Assembly (NCBI GenBank): GCA_963969395.1
Contig: OZ017796.1
Span: forward strand, 9,674,501-9,738,500
Length of the DNA stretch: 64,000 bases
DNA from: Pseudoscleropodium purum
Taxonomy: Eukaryota; Streptophyta; Bryopsida; Hypnales; Brachytheciaceae
Reading direction: 5' to 3'
Part shown: positions 48,901 to 61,795 of the stretch, piece by piece
Numbering within the stretch: the first letter of the stretch is position 1
Layout: each line of letters opens with the position of its first letter
The notes under the pieces: generated by a model
Databases searched by the model: none
What the model was told of the DNA's origin: nothing
Seen by the model: only the letters and a program-made list of their open reading frames with translations
Position numbers and translations under genes: made by a program

Positions 48901-51858
48901 TTTTCATCACTACTTAATTTTCATCACTTTCAACCATTTCGGATCCGGACATTGAGATATGACACTTCTTGTGATTTTTTTCAGGTACTAAGCAGCGACG
49001 AGATGTTGGCAGCAATATGTCTTAATAAGAAAGAATTGCAGTGGTCCTTTCTTAAAGGCTCCGATGCAGAAAGGTGCATTGCATTGAATCATACAGCCAG
49101 ATGTACTCGATTAGCCATCTAGAACCTCTCGTGTTTAATGAACGAGTCTTTTCTTTCATTTCAACTTTCGTTGGAGAAGTGCCTGTTATCCTTGCAATCG
49201 TGCCCAGCCTGGTTCGTGGTTATTTTATGGAAGGTCTTGACAAATGTCTTGATCTGTTATTCGTCAAGTGAGAATGAAGACTGTAATCGACCAACATTGC
49301 GTCAAGCGGCAGCTGACATGCTCATTACTTATCAGCGTCAGGTATGACTTCACGCTTCACATTAAATTTATTTCACATCTGCTATCTTCTCTGTGAAGAC
49401 CATGGAGTTTAGGCATGGAAGATCATTGCACCTGTTAATGCGAACATAGTCTTTGAATGTCAGTCCAGTGATGTCACATTTCCAGTGCATGCCGGAGTAA
49501 TTCCGCATGTGACACTGTTTATTGCGATATTGTAAGGGTCTATTCAAGGGAGGTTTTCTAAGGTTGTACTGCGTTCAAATTAACTTTGTTTCTGACTTAT
49601 CTTATTGAAAACTGCATAGATTGACAATGCTGGCGGTGCCCTGGAGGAGCTCAGGAAAGACATCGATGCTACACAAGAGGTCTTACAACTTTTCAGATTA
49701 TATGCTTAGTTAAACTTTAGTAGCATCCGGGCATCAAATTTTGGGTCAAGAAGTTAACCACCTACAGCTTTTGATTTTTTTCTGCTGGTGGTGACAGATT
49801 TGGGAGCTGGGACTGGACACTACTCGGAACCGAATCATCCAAATGGACTTGCTTTTCAACTTGGGAACTCTGTCACTGGGAGTGTAATTCTCTGCCTCTT
49901 CCATGGCATTGTGATCATACATACTATCCAGTGAATCGAAATATTAATGATCATTCAAACCAAGATTATAACAGGAGAAAGGATAGATAGTTGTTTTTTA
50001 AGTGGTTGTTATACGCAACATTTATGAAACATTGTTATAAGCTGAAGATTTTTAGCCATTCATTCGACCTAAACTCATTCTGTGCTTGTCGATGATGCTG
50101 GGGTTTTGAAATTTCCAGAGCTGCACTTGTAGCAGGATACTTCGGCATGAATCTACCCAGGTCAGTGTTTCAGTCAAGTATGCCTTAGCTTGTGAAGCTC
50201 GAGTCAAATTGTAGTAAACCAAGCTACACCGATTTGACTGATACCGAATAAATTTGGCACTAATTTACTAAAGTCACGTTATTTAATTAGAGTAGTCTGC
50301 AATAGTTGTGTATTGTACCAATTTCTTTAGAAATAAAATTTTGTACTAATTTTGTACTGAACCTCGCTAATAGGACAAATCAGTGACATTTTCTTAAATT
50401 TCTAAAGGCATTAAAAGGATTTAGAAAATTATAATTAAAGTGGCAGTTTTATGCTGAATCAACATACAGCATAACGAAAGACACTCGGGTGACATTCACA
50501 TTTAGACAAATTAGAAGCTACGAACATAATGCGAAGTCATTAGCAAGAACAGAGTCGAAACTTTTCTACCGATTATAAAAATTTACATTTGTATTTTGTG
50601 CCTCTGGTACAGTGGATTCGAAGAAAATTCAACAGCCTTCTGGTGGGTGGTTTTTGGGTCAATGGGCTTAACATTTTCCATTGGTACCTTCCTCGTGTTT
50701 ATAGTCCGAGTTTGGCCCCGAGTTATCGACAGACGGCGCGCGCGGGTTAGTGAAGCACAAACATTCTCGTTTCTTTATTATTTTGGGAGTTAAAAGCTAT
50801 GATTTTAATTACTAATGTCTGAAGTAAATTCTCACAGGAACTGGCTGGATTACGTGAGCTCCTGCAGCATCTTGATGATGTTGATGACATCTTTCAAGCT
50901 GTTGCACGTGAAGGTTAGACTCCAATTCCGCATTCATATTATTCGTGGACCCTGAGTGTACAACTTCCAATAATATAGTGTGTGCAGTGATGTGAATACG
51001 CTATCCTATTGCCATTCGGGAGGCTATGAACCAGTGGCCTTCGTATTTTTGTTGCTTTTGATGTTTTTACGACCCTATTGTCTATATAATGGCATCGTTA
51101 AGGCGAAGTAAATACAAGGACTGATGATGCATCTTACTGATGTTTGGTCTGATTTTATTGCTCCGTGCAGTTGCAGGCAAGGCGGTAACGCCGAAAGAAT
51201 TCAAGAGAATTCTTCAGTCACACCCTACTGCAAGATTTATGCGCCAGGTCTAGCTACAAGCTCTGTACTGACTTTTCTGGCCAAGGAATATTTGTTATTC
51301 AGTTGCGTTGTTATCCCCTAAGTGTCCAAAGTAAAAATGGATTTCCACTTTGGAATCTGATCGTCCATTATAGTAATTTCTAAAATATATTTTTACCATT
51401 CAAACATGTAGGACGTGATATCTTCTTTCCAGTGGTACATTTTGTTCCCAAATATTCATTCAAACTCCAATTGATGTGGAAGCGCCACTTCTGGCCTTTT
51501 GGGCGATTAAGGGGTTAAGAGTTCCCAGAGCTGGTTTTCAGCGTTCTACCGATGAATTCAATATCTGATTGTGTGTTTTTACTTCCCTCAGAGAGAACTG
51601 GACATGATGTTCCGGATGTTCGACACTGACCGTAATGGGTTCCTTGAGGTATATATTCACTATGCCTTCTCCTTACGTTTTATAGGTAGTTCAAGCTCCT
51701 AAGTCGTCATGATGTGGTGAAGCAAAGACATTCGCCCTCCCTGAATCATGATATGTTTCATATGCGTGCAGAATATGGAATTTATGGGAAAAGATAAGAA
51801 AAAAGACCGTCATGGAAGAGACGACGAGATGCCTAAACATGGCCGAAGACCGTTGTAA
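45931..51858 (+). CDS. CorA/MRS2-type Mg2+ channel with C-terminal EF-hand
   Basis: Membrane Mg2+ channel, probably of mitochondria. Exons: 45931-46293, 46773-46858, 46981-47008, 47184-47260, 47507-47578, 47716-47859, 48290-48349, 48644-48725, 48985-49073, 49269-49341, 49620-49679, 49798-49883, 50119-50160, 50613-50745, 50838-50913, 51171-51247, 51592-51648, 51772-51858; 563 aa, all GT/AG and in phase. Arg-rich, acid-poor N-terminus resembles a mitochondrial presequence. The MRS2 signature RDLR is at about 140-143, followed by SIITVHNE and VRMENVKALLSRDHVLLFES; helical region to about 390; TM1 about 395-415, pore motif G-M-N at 416-418, TM2 about 430-452. A roughly 110-residue C-terminal tail carries a canonical EF-hand loop D527-E538 (DTDRNGFLENME), preceded by a degenerate one near 480-505. 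Exon 2's acceptor (46772) is chosen by phase and is the weakest junction. Longer than usual plant MRS2 proteins because of the tail. Confidence 0.9.
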
Positions 51859-52400
51859 GCAGTGTAGATGGGCAACCTATTTCGTGACGGATTTTTGAAC
51901 CAGTTGTTGCGATTAAATTTCTGGCAAGATAACGACGACACATCCAGCTCATGAAGAAATCATGTATTCATCAATGAGCTCCTTCCGGTTCTTTAGCTGC
52001 TTCGACGCTGATCCTGCTTGGAGTTTGACATTGTGGGTATTGGAATATTAGCTGTAGACTTGTCACTATGGTGGCTACCTACAGAGTGATACCTGAAGTG
52101 CTGCAACTGCACGTCTTTCTTTCTAGTGGACTTCCTGTCACCAAAGTTGGTAAACTTGAATCATTTCAGTCCAGAGTAGGCATTTTGAGTTCTCAATTAC
52201 ACAGCGTCTGGTCTTGGAATGAAAATGAGGTTTTCTTTTGTCCCTTCTACACACCTCCCACTTTGAAATTGGATAAGAAATTCACAGAAAGTGATGATTT
52301 TTTCGATCTCAGCAGACTTGGTACCAAATACTTTTCCACTGCTTCATAGTAATCTCCCAATGAAAGCGCTCTCCTGCATCATGGTCAGTGATGTGCGTAG
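51859..52400 (+). other. Probable 3' UTR of the MRS2-type gene
   Basis: Follows the TAA stop and keeps gene-like composition to about 52.4 kb. A 93-codon plus-strand frame (52068-52349) lies here; it has no recognised domain and I do not call it separately. Confidence 0.4.
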
Positions 52401-52909
52401 CTTAGCACTTAATGTTTCATGATTTTCGTGTGAGGTTCTGAATCAGTTCATATGAAGATAGGAAGAAAAGGAAGAAAAGGAAGTCTTAGAAATTTTTTTG
52501 GCAAGTCAATTTTTATTTTGCTTCAAAGTTGCAAATCAAGATTACACTCCTACTAAGCTCTCTCTTAGGATTGTCCCCATTATAAGAGGCCTTAGCTTGT
52601 TGGACTCAGGTAAGCTTTACCATCAAACATAACATTGTTCACTCATTGTATATGGTTCCATTTAACTTGAAGAAAGTTGAGTATCTAGAAAGTAATGTCA
52701 TTACACGTGATGAAGTGGCTTAACCTCCATGATTTACAGAAAGGATGATTCCTTTCTTTTAGCCTATATTCTTGGAACTTCAGCAATTTTTTAGGAGAAC
52801 CAAATTATGTTTTATTAACAATGTTATGAACTCAAGTCAATGTATTATTGTAGCAATGAATCATGCAATAATTATTTCAAATAGCACTATTATTCAATCC
52901 ATAAAGGAT
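52401..52909. other. AT-rich spacer
   Basis: No gene or clear repeat seen. Confidence 0.4.
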
Positions 52910-53157
52910 TGGGGTGCATTTTAGGTGTAATTTGTCAAAAATTGTTAGTTTTTAAAGCAATGAGAGAAAAAATTAATAATTTTAAAAAAAAAATCTCAAT
53001 TGTATAAAGAATTGTGTTGGAAAATTTCAAAAACTTTGACTATGCAAATTGAAAGATGATAGCTTTTGAAGGTAGAAGAGAAAGATTTTTTTTCCAACCT
53101 TGGTTGATAGAGTTAGTAGATTTTAACTCCTACTGTACATTTATAGCATGTCATTCA
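52910..53157 (+). repeat. Dispersed AT-rich repeat, partial copy
   Basis: Matches the family through CAAAAACTTTGACTATGC, GAAAGATGATAGCTTTTGAA and a TTTTTTTTCCAACCTTG segment, like the copy near 1000. A minus-strand piece of the unit end is at about 53395-53600 (complement ATAACTTTTGATCTAATAC). Confidence 0.65.
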
Positions 53158-53390
53158 CCAACAATGCTAGTATGTGAGTATGAAAATGTGAGCATATGAG
53201 TCTTGAGCATATATATTACTATGTAGTAGGTATCCTACATCCATTGAATGTACTTATAATATAGGTATTTATAACATAATTACACTATAATCATAGTAGG
53301 TTTCTATAATATTGGCACTTATAACATAGGTGTTTAGTCTTTTAGGCACATGGGCACACACTTCTAGGTTCAAATAATAGTAATCCTCTA
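53158..53390 (+). repeat. Second copy of the short repeat at 29626-29880
   Basis: Starts CCAACAATGCTAGTATGTGA and contains GTAGGTATCCTACATCC and TTATAACATAGGTGTTTAG, in the same order as the copy at 29.6 kb. In both places it sits next to the larger dispersed repeat, but at a different point within it, so the two repeats are separate units. Confidence 0.75.
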
Positions 53391-53600
53391 TCATTCACTA
53401 TTGTGTATCTCTTAATCCTTAAAGGAAAATTGGACATCAAACAATTTGAAATTTGTTACAAAGTCACATTTGAATGAATCTCTTTGAAATTTTGACATAG
53501 CATGTGTATATGTATACCTTCCATGAAAATTCAAAATTTGTCAATTGAGTATTAGATCAAAAGTTATATTGTCTAAAAGAATTCAAGCCAGTCATGCAAC

Positions 53601-56429
53601 TTTAATTAGCTTTTGTTAGACCCTTCTATTATTTCTAAGGATTTATAAGTATGTAACTAATTTGATGAAGTATGATTTTGTCAATAAAAAGCTTTGTTTG
53701 GTGCAAAAATCTCACTCCAAAGTCAATGAAGCCTACAAGGCTTGACCAAAAAAGAATTTTTTTTTAATTCCAAATGTTAAAACCTTAAAATCTACATAGC
53801 CAAATTATATATATATTGGTCAATTAGGAATTAAACCACTTCAACTTAAACAATAGAAAAAGTGGTTCTTAATAGCATGCCTCAAAACAACTACGAGTCA
53901 AGTAATTCCTTTTCTTAGTAGCTCAATGGTTTTTTCAAAAGACTCTGTAAAGATGGAGTATTAATGCTTGAAAGACACAACCCCAATCCCCATCACCAAG
54001 CTAGTCACCAAAATGCTTTGATTATTGAACCAATAGCTATATTCTCTTTGTTTCTATAGTAAACAATGAAGTCATTTATAACACATTTTTGGTCCTCAAT
54101 GTCCTTCAAGGATCAATTTGTCACACCAAATTTGCATTGTTATTCATTCAAAGCTTGTTTTGAGAGAAGTTGACACTTGCAATGTATGGAATTCTAGTTG
54201 GCATTCTTGGTGTGGTTGGATCAACAACCACACTACAGAATAAGAGGAGGCTTAGGAAAGAGACCCTATTTGCTCTACTATGCCTCAATAGTGTACCCTG
54301 GAAACTTGCCAATGTCCATCTATTGATACTTAATAGCCATGAACTGGTGCAAATAGGGTCTTTTACCTTAGTGGCAACAATTGTCAACAATGCATTCAAG
54401 CAATCCTTGCTCTACTATTAGTTGTTGCTTCATCAATTTCTAAAGTTCACTTCCTGTCACCAAGTACAAATTACTGCACCCCTAGTCTGTGATGTTATAT
54501 TCCTTGCTTTTTGCTTCTCATGATTTGAGGCTCCTTTCACTAAACCAAAAAAATGGGGACCAAAAAGTACAATTCTTGACATTGACACAAGCCATCAATA
54601 CCAATTTGTCCTAATAGTGCATGCTACAAAATCAACTTAAGTATTATTTTAGAGTAAGACCTTACTTGATCATGGAGTCTCTTGTTTCTCATAGAGACAT
54701 TCACAACATTTTTGAATTTCTGCCTACAATACGTTTTCCTTTCCACACCGGTCTCCCGCACCGTCAACAATCTTGAATGAAAATTTTCTTGCTTATCAAG
54801 GATATAAAGTAAAACAACCCATTGTGGACTAAATATCCATTGCGGAAACCTAGGAATGATCTCATTGTGGATTTTTTTTGCAAAGAATGAGACTTAAGCC
54901 ATAATCAATGCCTTAACTAACTAGGATGGAGTAGTTAGTAACCACATTAGGAACTTTCAGCTTTTCAATGTTAGTTCATTGTTCAACATCACTTTTTTAG
55001 AGTTTTCATGTTAGAAATTATTGTGCTTGCTTTAGATGAGTTTGATAGATATTATGGATACAATTTTTTAGGTCTTGTTTGAAGGTAAAAAAAAGCTCCA
55101 ACTTCGACAAAAAAAACAACTTCTGCCATGGTTGGTTGTTTTCAATTTCAAAATGCAAATCTCTTACGGTGCTTTTTATTTATTACAAGAATTGAAACGA
55201 AATGAAATAAAGGACAGACACCTCAGTGTAGTGGAGTGTAGTTGCCTGCTGCAAATTTGGATCACAGAGAGCTGCAGTTCTCCCTCCAAGCAATCTTGTT
55301 GTGCCGATCTACGGCATAGTTGGGTGACTCTCTATTGATGACCCCTTTCAACAGTTTCACAGTTATGTTGAGCTCGCATATGTAACAGAACGGCTGCTGC
55401 GATATCGAAGCTCCAACGGGAGTTGTATCACTGTACAAGTGTACAACTCTCTCTCTCTCTCAAAGAGCCAGCAACAAAAGATGATTGTATGTACATGTCA
55501 ATTGGGATAAGATATGACGATGCCACTACGATGAATGAATGGATGCTCTAACTGTAGTTGGGTAGTCTGCTCTTCAAATGACCTGTTAAGAGCTAATTGC
55601 ATTTGGGGTTAAGCTAATTAAACTCCTTGGAACAATTATTTGTAAATTTTTGTAGGAAGAGGAATGGAATTGGCATCGAAACCAATTTTTTTCGTATTTT
55701 TGGAACCTTTGTGGAATTAGTTACAAATTTTTGAAGTTGAAATGTAGTGGTCACAAAAAGTTGACCACCTCCTAAAAGCTACATTGTTGGTACATTGAAA
55801 AAAGAAAAATGTTGTTTTTAGGGCATAATTGCTTTTAGAGCAAACTACCTTACTCTAGGAAAGATGCATTATGGATTTCCAATCAAATTCCAAATCAACC
55901 TCCTAGACATGAAAACTTACTACTTGTATTGAAGAGAACCATTCCTCATCAAGATTGTATAGAAAGCAATTTGCACCTCTTTGGAAATTGGAGTTTTGCA
56001 TTGAGGTAGGATCACTGAAAACCAAGTATGTTCCAAAATGCCTATTGATGTAATGAATACAATGAATAATAGATGATTGTTGTCCAATAGTAGACATTGA
56101 AATTAAGACGCACATTTTAAAGATCTACTAATTTTAATTTGTCCTCTTATGGTTTTGCATACAATACTCAAATATCGTAATTCACTAAATTTTAGATGTA
56201 ATTTGTCTAAACATGACTAAAAATGAAACCTTGCAAAAAAATAATTTTGGATGTCAAGAAATCTGATTAAATTTTAGATGATATGAGTTTTTAGTTCAAA
56301 AAATTTGAAGATCATTAGGTGTAATTCATTGTGTAAGGGAGTTTCCATTTTAATAGAGTAGTACTATTGTTGAATGTGAAGAAGAAAAATACACAACACA
56401 ATTGAAAAAAAATATTATAATATTTGAAG
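53601..56429. other. Gene-poor spacer with two GC-richer islands
   Basis: No supported gene. Island one, about 54150-54430, holds an 83-codon frame on each strand; the plus-strand one begins MYGILVGILGVVGSTTTLQ but matches nothing I recognise. Island two, about 55180-55600, contains a (CT)n run at 55449-55463 and looks like gene-flank sequence without a gene. Confidence 0.4.
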
Positions 56430-56800
56430 TTCTAAGGCCTCTTTTGATTAAAAAAAAACATTCAAAATTGTCATTTCTATTGCAAAGAGCAAAAAAATAT
56501 AGAATTTTTTTTTTTTTTCATATTTAACCAAAAAGATCTTGTACAAGATTAATATAAGAATGTGTGGAAGATATCTCAAAAACTTTACCTCAATAGACTA
56601 CAAGATATTTGTGCTTAAAATAAAGAAAATAGGTTATTGAGCATGTTCCATGACTAAATTATTTGACTTTGAACCTTCTTAATTAAAAAATTTTGCATTA
56701 GATATTTTTATTTGAAAAAAATTATATTAAAGATTTGAATTGAGAATCTAGGGAAGAAAATTTTGTATCCCAAGGGAATTTTGGGACTTTAGGGGATAAC
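56430..56800 (+). repeat. Dispersed AT-rich repeat, partial copy
   Basis: Carries AGAATGTGTGGAAGATAT, a CTACAAGATATTTGTGCTT core and a downstream GACTTTAGGGGATAACT end at about 56790. Internal portions are missing relative to the copy at 62707-63610. Confidence 0.7.
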
Positions 56801-56882
56801 TAATCATTTGTGTTTTCTCAAAATGACATTTATAACAAAATTATTTCAATTTCAATTTAGTAATGGCTTACATGGCAACTTA

Positions 56883-57824
56883 CACTAGAAGAAAAACGTG
56901 TTCGCCACAACCAATTGCAATGCAACTATATGTCCTATACAACTGTCTTGCAATTTTAGCCCTTTATATTTGCACCAAAGTTGACATAAACAAAGTTATA
57001 TGTTATGGAAGTTGCAAAGTAGTTGCAAGGTGAAGTTTAGGATTATAGGGATGTATGAGAAGAATTGATGTGAGGTATTCTACATCCAATATTCATTACA
57101 ATTGTCAATGTGAACAACTTTTTGTTTTGTAGAATTTAGTGAGTCAAACCATAGTTGCATAGAATCTAAATTAAACTAGAATTAAACTAGAATAAACTCA
57201 AAAGCAACTAGAATGCAACTAGACTGCAACTTGAAAGCAACTAGACTACAACTAGAGTTAAACTAGAAAACAATTACAATTGTCCCACATCAACTGTCAA
57301 GAGTACCATTAGGTTGGACAAATAAGAATTGTAAGTTATGGCATTCTTACGTAATGAATTCTAATATTTCTACATTTTGTAGACTTCTATAATTTGTAGA
57401 TTTCTATAGTCTATGGAAACCACCAAGTTTTTAAAGTCTAAAAATTTTTAGAACTTGTGGAAATTGTAAAGTTTTGTAAATTGGTGAAATCTATTTAATA
57501 TCAATATTTGGATTTGATCATTTAAAAAAAAAAGCTAGATCTGAAATTTTGGTATCTACAAATCATTGAGATTGAAACTTCAAAATCTACAAATCTACAA
57601 ATCATAGATAAGTTGTAAATGAGTTGCAAATGAGTTGCAAACAAGTTGCACTTGAGCAAGTTCCACATTAGCAACCACATCAAAAGAATTTATCGATGAA
57701 CTTCCACATAGAATATCGAATGAGATTAAATTTGCAACTATTTGGTAACTACTGGAACTTGTCTAATGCAACTACAAAACCAATTGCAAACTATAGTCCC
57801 CAAACCCCTCGTTTTCTTGTAGTG
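56883..57824. mobile_element. Non-autonomous CACTA transposon (942 bp) with TTA target duplication
   Basis: Left end CACTAGAAGAAAAACGTG at 56883; right end is the complement of CACTACAAGAAAACGAG, ending TAGTG at 57824. The 3-bp flanks are identical: TTA at 56880-56882 and TTA at 57825-57827. Subterminal regions carry many short copies of TTGCAACT or its complement (GCAACTAGA repeats at about 57210-57255, GAGTTGCAAA repeats at about 57610-57650), as expected of transposase-binding arrays in this superfamily. No transposase frame is present, so movement would need an autonomous relative. The intact ends and duplication suggest a relatively young insertion. Confidence 0.9.
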
Positions 57825-57827
57825 TTA

Positions 57828-60784
57828 TAGATTATCTAGGATTGCCAAGAAGGTCCCATACCTTTTATTCAATAAAAAATCTTCAAATTTCATTTATCAA
57901 GTGTACAAAACTTTGAGATTTATTATTTTCTAATGACATTGTGAGATTGTGTTTTTTCTTCAATTTTGTAGAACAAAGTATACAATACTTCACATACTAC
58001 AACAATATTTTTAGTATTTTTATAATTTCCTCATCCATCTTGATTTATGATTTTTTGAGTACAAATGTTACAAACTTAAATTCATTTTAGTGAGTCACTC
58101 AGATTAAGACATGAACTATTTCCAATCTAAATGCCATCATTGAAACTTATTTTTGTATTTAGAATCATTATTTTTTAAATCTTCTCTTATAAATTCTTAT
58201 AAATTAATAGGTTTTCATTGAAAATCATAACTTCAAATGCATAAATAAATCTAGGATTTAACATTTAAGATCTACAATATAACATTTTTTACTAAAAGCA
58301 ATCCATTTATAGGGGGACTTAGACTTTAAAGGGTTAAAAACTAGAAATTTTGTTACAATGCCAATTGTAAAGTGTTAAATGTTTCTTTAGTTTATAACAA
58401 AAATGAATGATATATATGACAAAAATGAAAAATCAAAGTTTATGAATAGAATTTTTATTTTGAATAATTTTTTTATTGGTGACTTAGAACTCAAGTGAAA
58501 GAAAATTAAATATCAGATCATTTTCCACAATTAAATTTGCTTTACAATTTTATCTACGGCCGACCTTTGGTGGTATAAGCATCTAATGGGTGAAAGGCCA
58601 AATTGAACTCCAAATTGATGTTGGCCCATGTGGCTATTGAAATGGCCATTCATCCCTCAAGGCCTATAAGGAGAAAATAGGTCTTCTTCAAACTTTTGAT
58701 TGTAAATTTGGGAAAATTGGAAAACATCTCACAACTCTATTAACTAAGTTAAAAAAGAAGCACACTTTAAATATTAGTAGAACACTTTATTTTGCAGATT
58801 TTGCAATTGTGTAACATTACAAAATTAAGTGAAACAAAAGAGTCTCTCAATTTTTAGCTTATAAATCATTGTATTGAAATTGGTGCACCCAATTTGGGAG
58901 ATCCAAATTATAAAGTAATAAGGATGATTCAAAAATTTGTGAGAAAGTTCACAAAGTTATATTGATTATATCTACCATTGGATTTCAAGAAATGATGTTT
59001 TTTGTATTTGAATATTTTTTAGGTTCATTTAGTTTGATTTTGGCTATTTATACCATAGTATTTGGAGATGTATAAAACTCTAAGAAATTCATTTTTTATT
59101 TTAAAAATCTAATAAAAAAAAGATTTGCTATAGATCCTAATCCAATATTTTATTTTTAGAAAAAATAGATTCTTCATTTTTATAAATAACTATTATAAAT
59201 TTTTTATAATAGATCTTCTTGAAAAGATGATTTTTTTTCTTAAAAAACAACAATCATACAAAGTTGTCCTTTACAATCATAATTATGAAGGATGGCCTTA
59301 AGAACTAATTCATTCAGGTCTAAACAATCATTTTCTAATTACTATCCCTCATTTAAGATTTATTATTGTTTCATATTTTGACTTTTCATAAAAATTGTTA
59401 TCATTTTCAAAAGAAAATCAATGTTATGATATGGTAGTTTTGACCTACTATTTCCTAAAAAAACATAGGCCAGAGGCTACTGAAAAATCAAACCTACAAA
59501 AAAAATTAATTCACCTTCCAAATCAAATATAAATATGCATACAATATACATAAATAAATATAGGTACATTATATGGATGTATATGTGTATACAAAGACAA
59601 TGTAGATATTTAATTTAATTTTCATTTAATTTAAAAAATTCCTTTTTAATTTTCAATCACAAATCTCTACATGTTCATTTGTAGTGGTGAAATCTACTTC
59701 TTTTCTTTGAATGAATAGTATACCAAAAAACAATGAACCCTATATTTCTATAATGCATTCATTTTCCAAGCTTTTATTATTCATTCTTAACCCTAAAATG
59801 TTGGACTAGCACAAACTATGTGACTTTTGGATGCCAATTTTTTTTGATGGAGGATGTAAAACAATATATTTTCATCCAATATTTTTGTTGGTAGAAAAGA
59901 TTTTCATTGTCATAATGCATACAAAAAGGGTCTTATGGGGTGTCCAAGAATTTACTAAAATGAGGAATTATGTGCCTCAAATCACATAAAAAGCCCTTCT
60001 AGTGTATTTTGGCAACTCCTATCTCCTTGCTATCAATTAAAATATGAGACATGTAAATTATCTTTTTGGAATTTGAGCCCAATTAATGAAATGAAGCTTA
60101 ATGAATCTAGTTTCTACTGCAATTTGAATATTTCAAAAATTTTGAAAGCTTGATCTTTGGGCCTAATACCAAGGTCTATTGGTTTTCTATTTATAATTGA
60201 ACAAGTAATTTTTGCTTACACCATAATATACACCTATTGGAAATTTTTCATATATATATTTTTGAACTGGATATAAACTTTCTTCATTTTTTTTCAAAAA
60301 ATTATGGTATTTTGAAATCATCACCAATAAATTTGAAAATTGTATGTCTTATAAAAGATATGTGATGTCATCTCTAAAAAATAAAATAAAATAGTTGTCA
60401 CTCAAATGTATTTGCAAAATACAAGAAGCAAAGAAGAAGGAAATTGAGACAAATTACATGGTTATAGTCTTTATCCTTCTGGAGTTAATCTAAATCAAAA
60501 TTTCAGATGGACAATTAATTGCAATGTTCATTGTATTTAATTCCAAAAGGGAGAATTAAACCACCCACAATGCATCTAAAACCATCCACATAAGGTATAT
60601 CACCTATTTTGGACATTATTAAGCATTTTAGCATGTATCTAATTGAGCAAGGGGAGGTGTAATTCTCTTCAGTCATAAAAGATAAATAATGAAGATTGCA
60701 CTATTTTTTGCTAATTTTTCATCAAGTTTGGAATTAGTAAAAATTAAGGGATTAAGTGTAGTTTACAATCCAACTTATTCTTGA
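57828..60784. other. Gene-poor AT-rich spacer
   Basis: About 3 kb with no supported gene. A less AT-rich patch at about 58555-58680 has repeated GGCC phrases but no recognisable feature. Confidence 0.45.
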
Positions 60785-60804
60785 TATATATATATATATA
60801 TATA
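60785..60804. repeat. (TA)n microsatellite
   Basis: About ten TA units. Confidence 0.85.
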
Positions 60805-61429
60805 GGCAAACCTATTTTTGAGAAGTGCAAAACTAAAATGTATTATCAAAAGGTGTCAATGTGTTACTCGTCACACAACAATGAAGTTGCTATACTACAT
60901 CATATTCCCCTCATTCATGAAAATAATTCATGTTGCATTGCACAAATGGAGTCATTGTCCAAAATAGATGATATTTCTTAAACTCCATTGTGTTAAGACA
61001 TCAAGATGTAATTAATTATAAAAAGCACCTAGCCACATTGAGCTTCAAAAAGATACATTTCAAACCTGCATTTTATTTGTTTTTTTCCATTGAAAAGTAG
61101 AGGTGTTATTGAAAAGAAACAAAAAAAACTAATAAGTTACACTTGAATTTGAATATGGGGTGCAAAGGAGAAACTAACAAAATGCAAGCCAAATATCACC
61201 TTGGAGAGAAGAACCCTTGAACTCATTTATTTTACACTAAGTAGAAGAAAATTCATAAAAATTGATCTTTTTTAGAGTCACTATATTTATCAATGTGAGT
61301 AAGTATATAATTCACACAAACTACATCAACATTATTAGTGTCTTAAGCCCCTTCAAACAATGCAAATATAATTTAATTACAATAATCTTCAAAATAAACA
61401 AGGATGTATTTAGTTCAATTAATTCACAA
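60805..61429. other. AT-rich spacer
   Basis: Two short plus-strand frames (60781-60981 and 61262-61453) have no recognisable domain. Nothing else seen. Confidence 0.4.
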
Positions 61430-61795
61430 GAAGATGGCTGTCTTGGAACATAAACAACAAAATATGGTCAATGACCCTATAAAACATTTTCATTAGTCTA
61501 CTTGACCTTTGGGACTTGATTTGCAACCCAAATTGAACATACTCCCTAAAGATGTTGAAGTTTTTTTTTCAACATTTTGGAAAATTAGAATCTCTTCACA
61601 CCTTTCTACATGAAGATGGCCCTTTTCAAACATAAATTAAAACAAGATATGTTCAATGGCCATATAAAACATTTTCATGTCTACTTGACCAATGGAACAC
61701 TTAACTTACAATTTAAATTGAACTCTCTCTCTAAAAATATTGGAATTTTTGTTTATTTCAACATTTGGGCAAATTAGAATCTCTTTACACCTTTC
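61430..61795 (+). repeat. Tandem duplication, spacing about 185 bp
   Basis: Two direct copies. GAAGATGGC, ATAAAACATTTTCAT, TCTACTTGACC and TTAGAATCTCTTCACACC (second copy TTTACACC) occur in the same order in each, about 180-185 bp apart. Confidence 0.85.
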
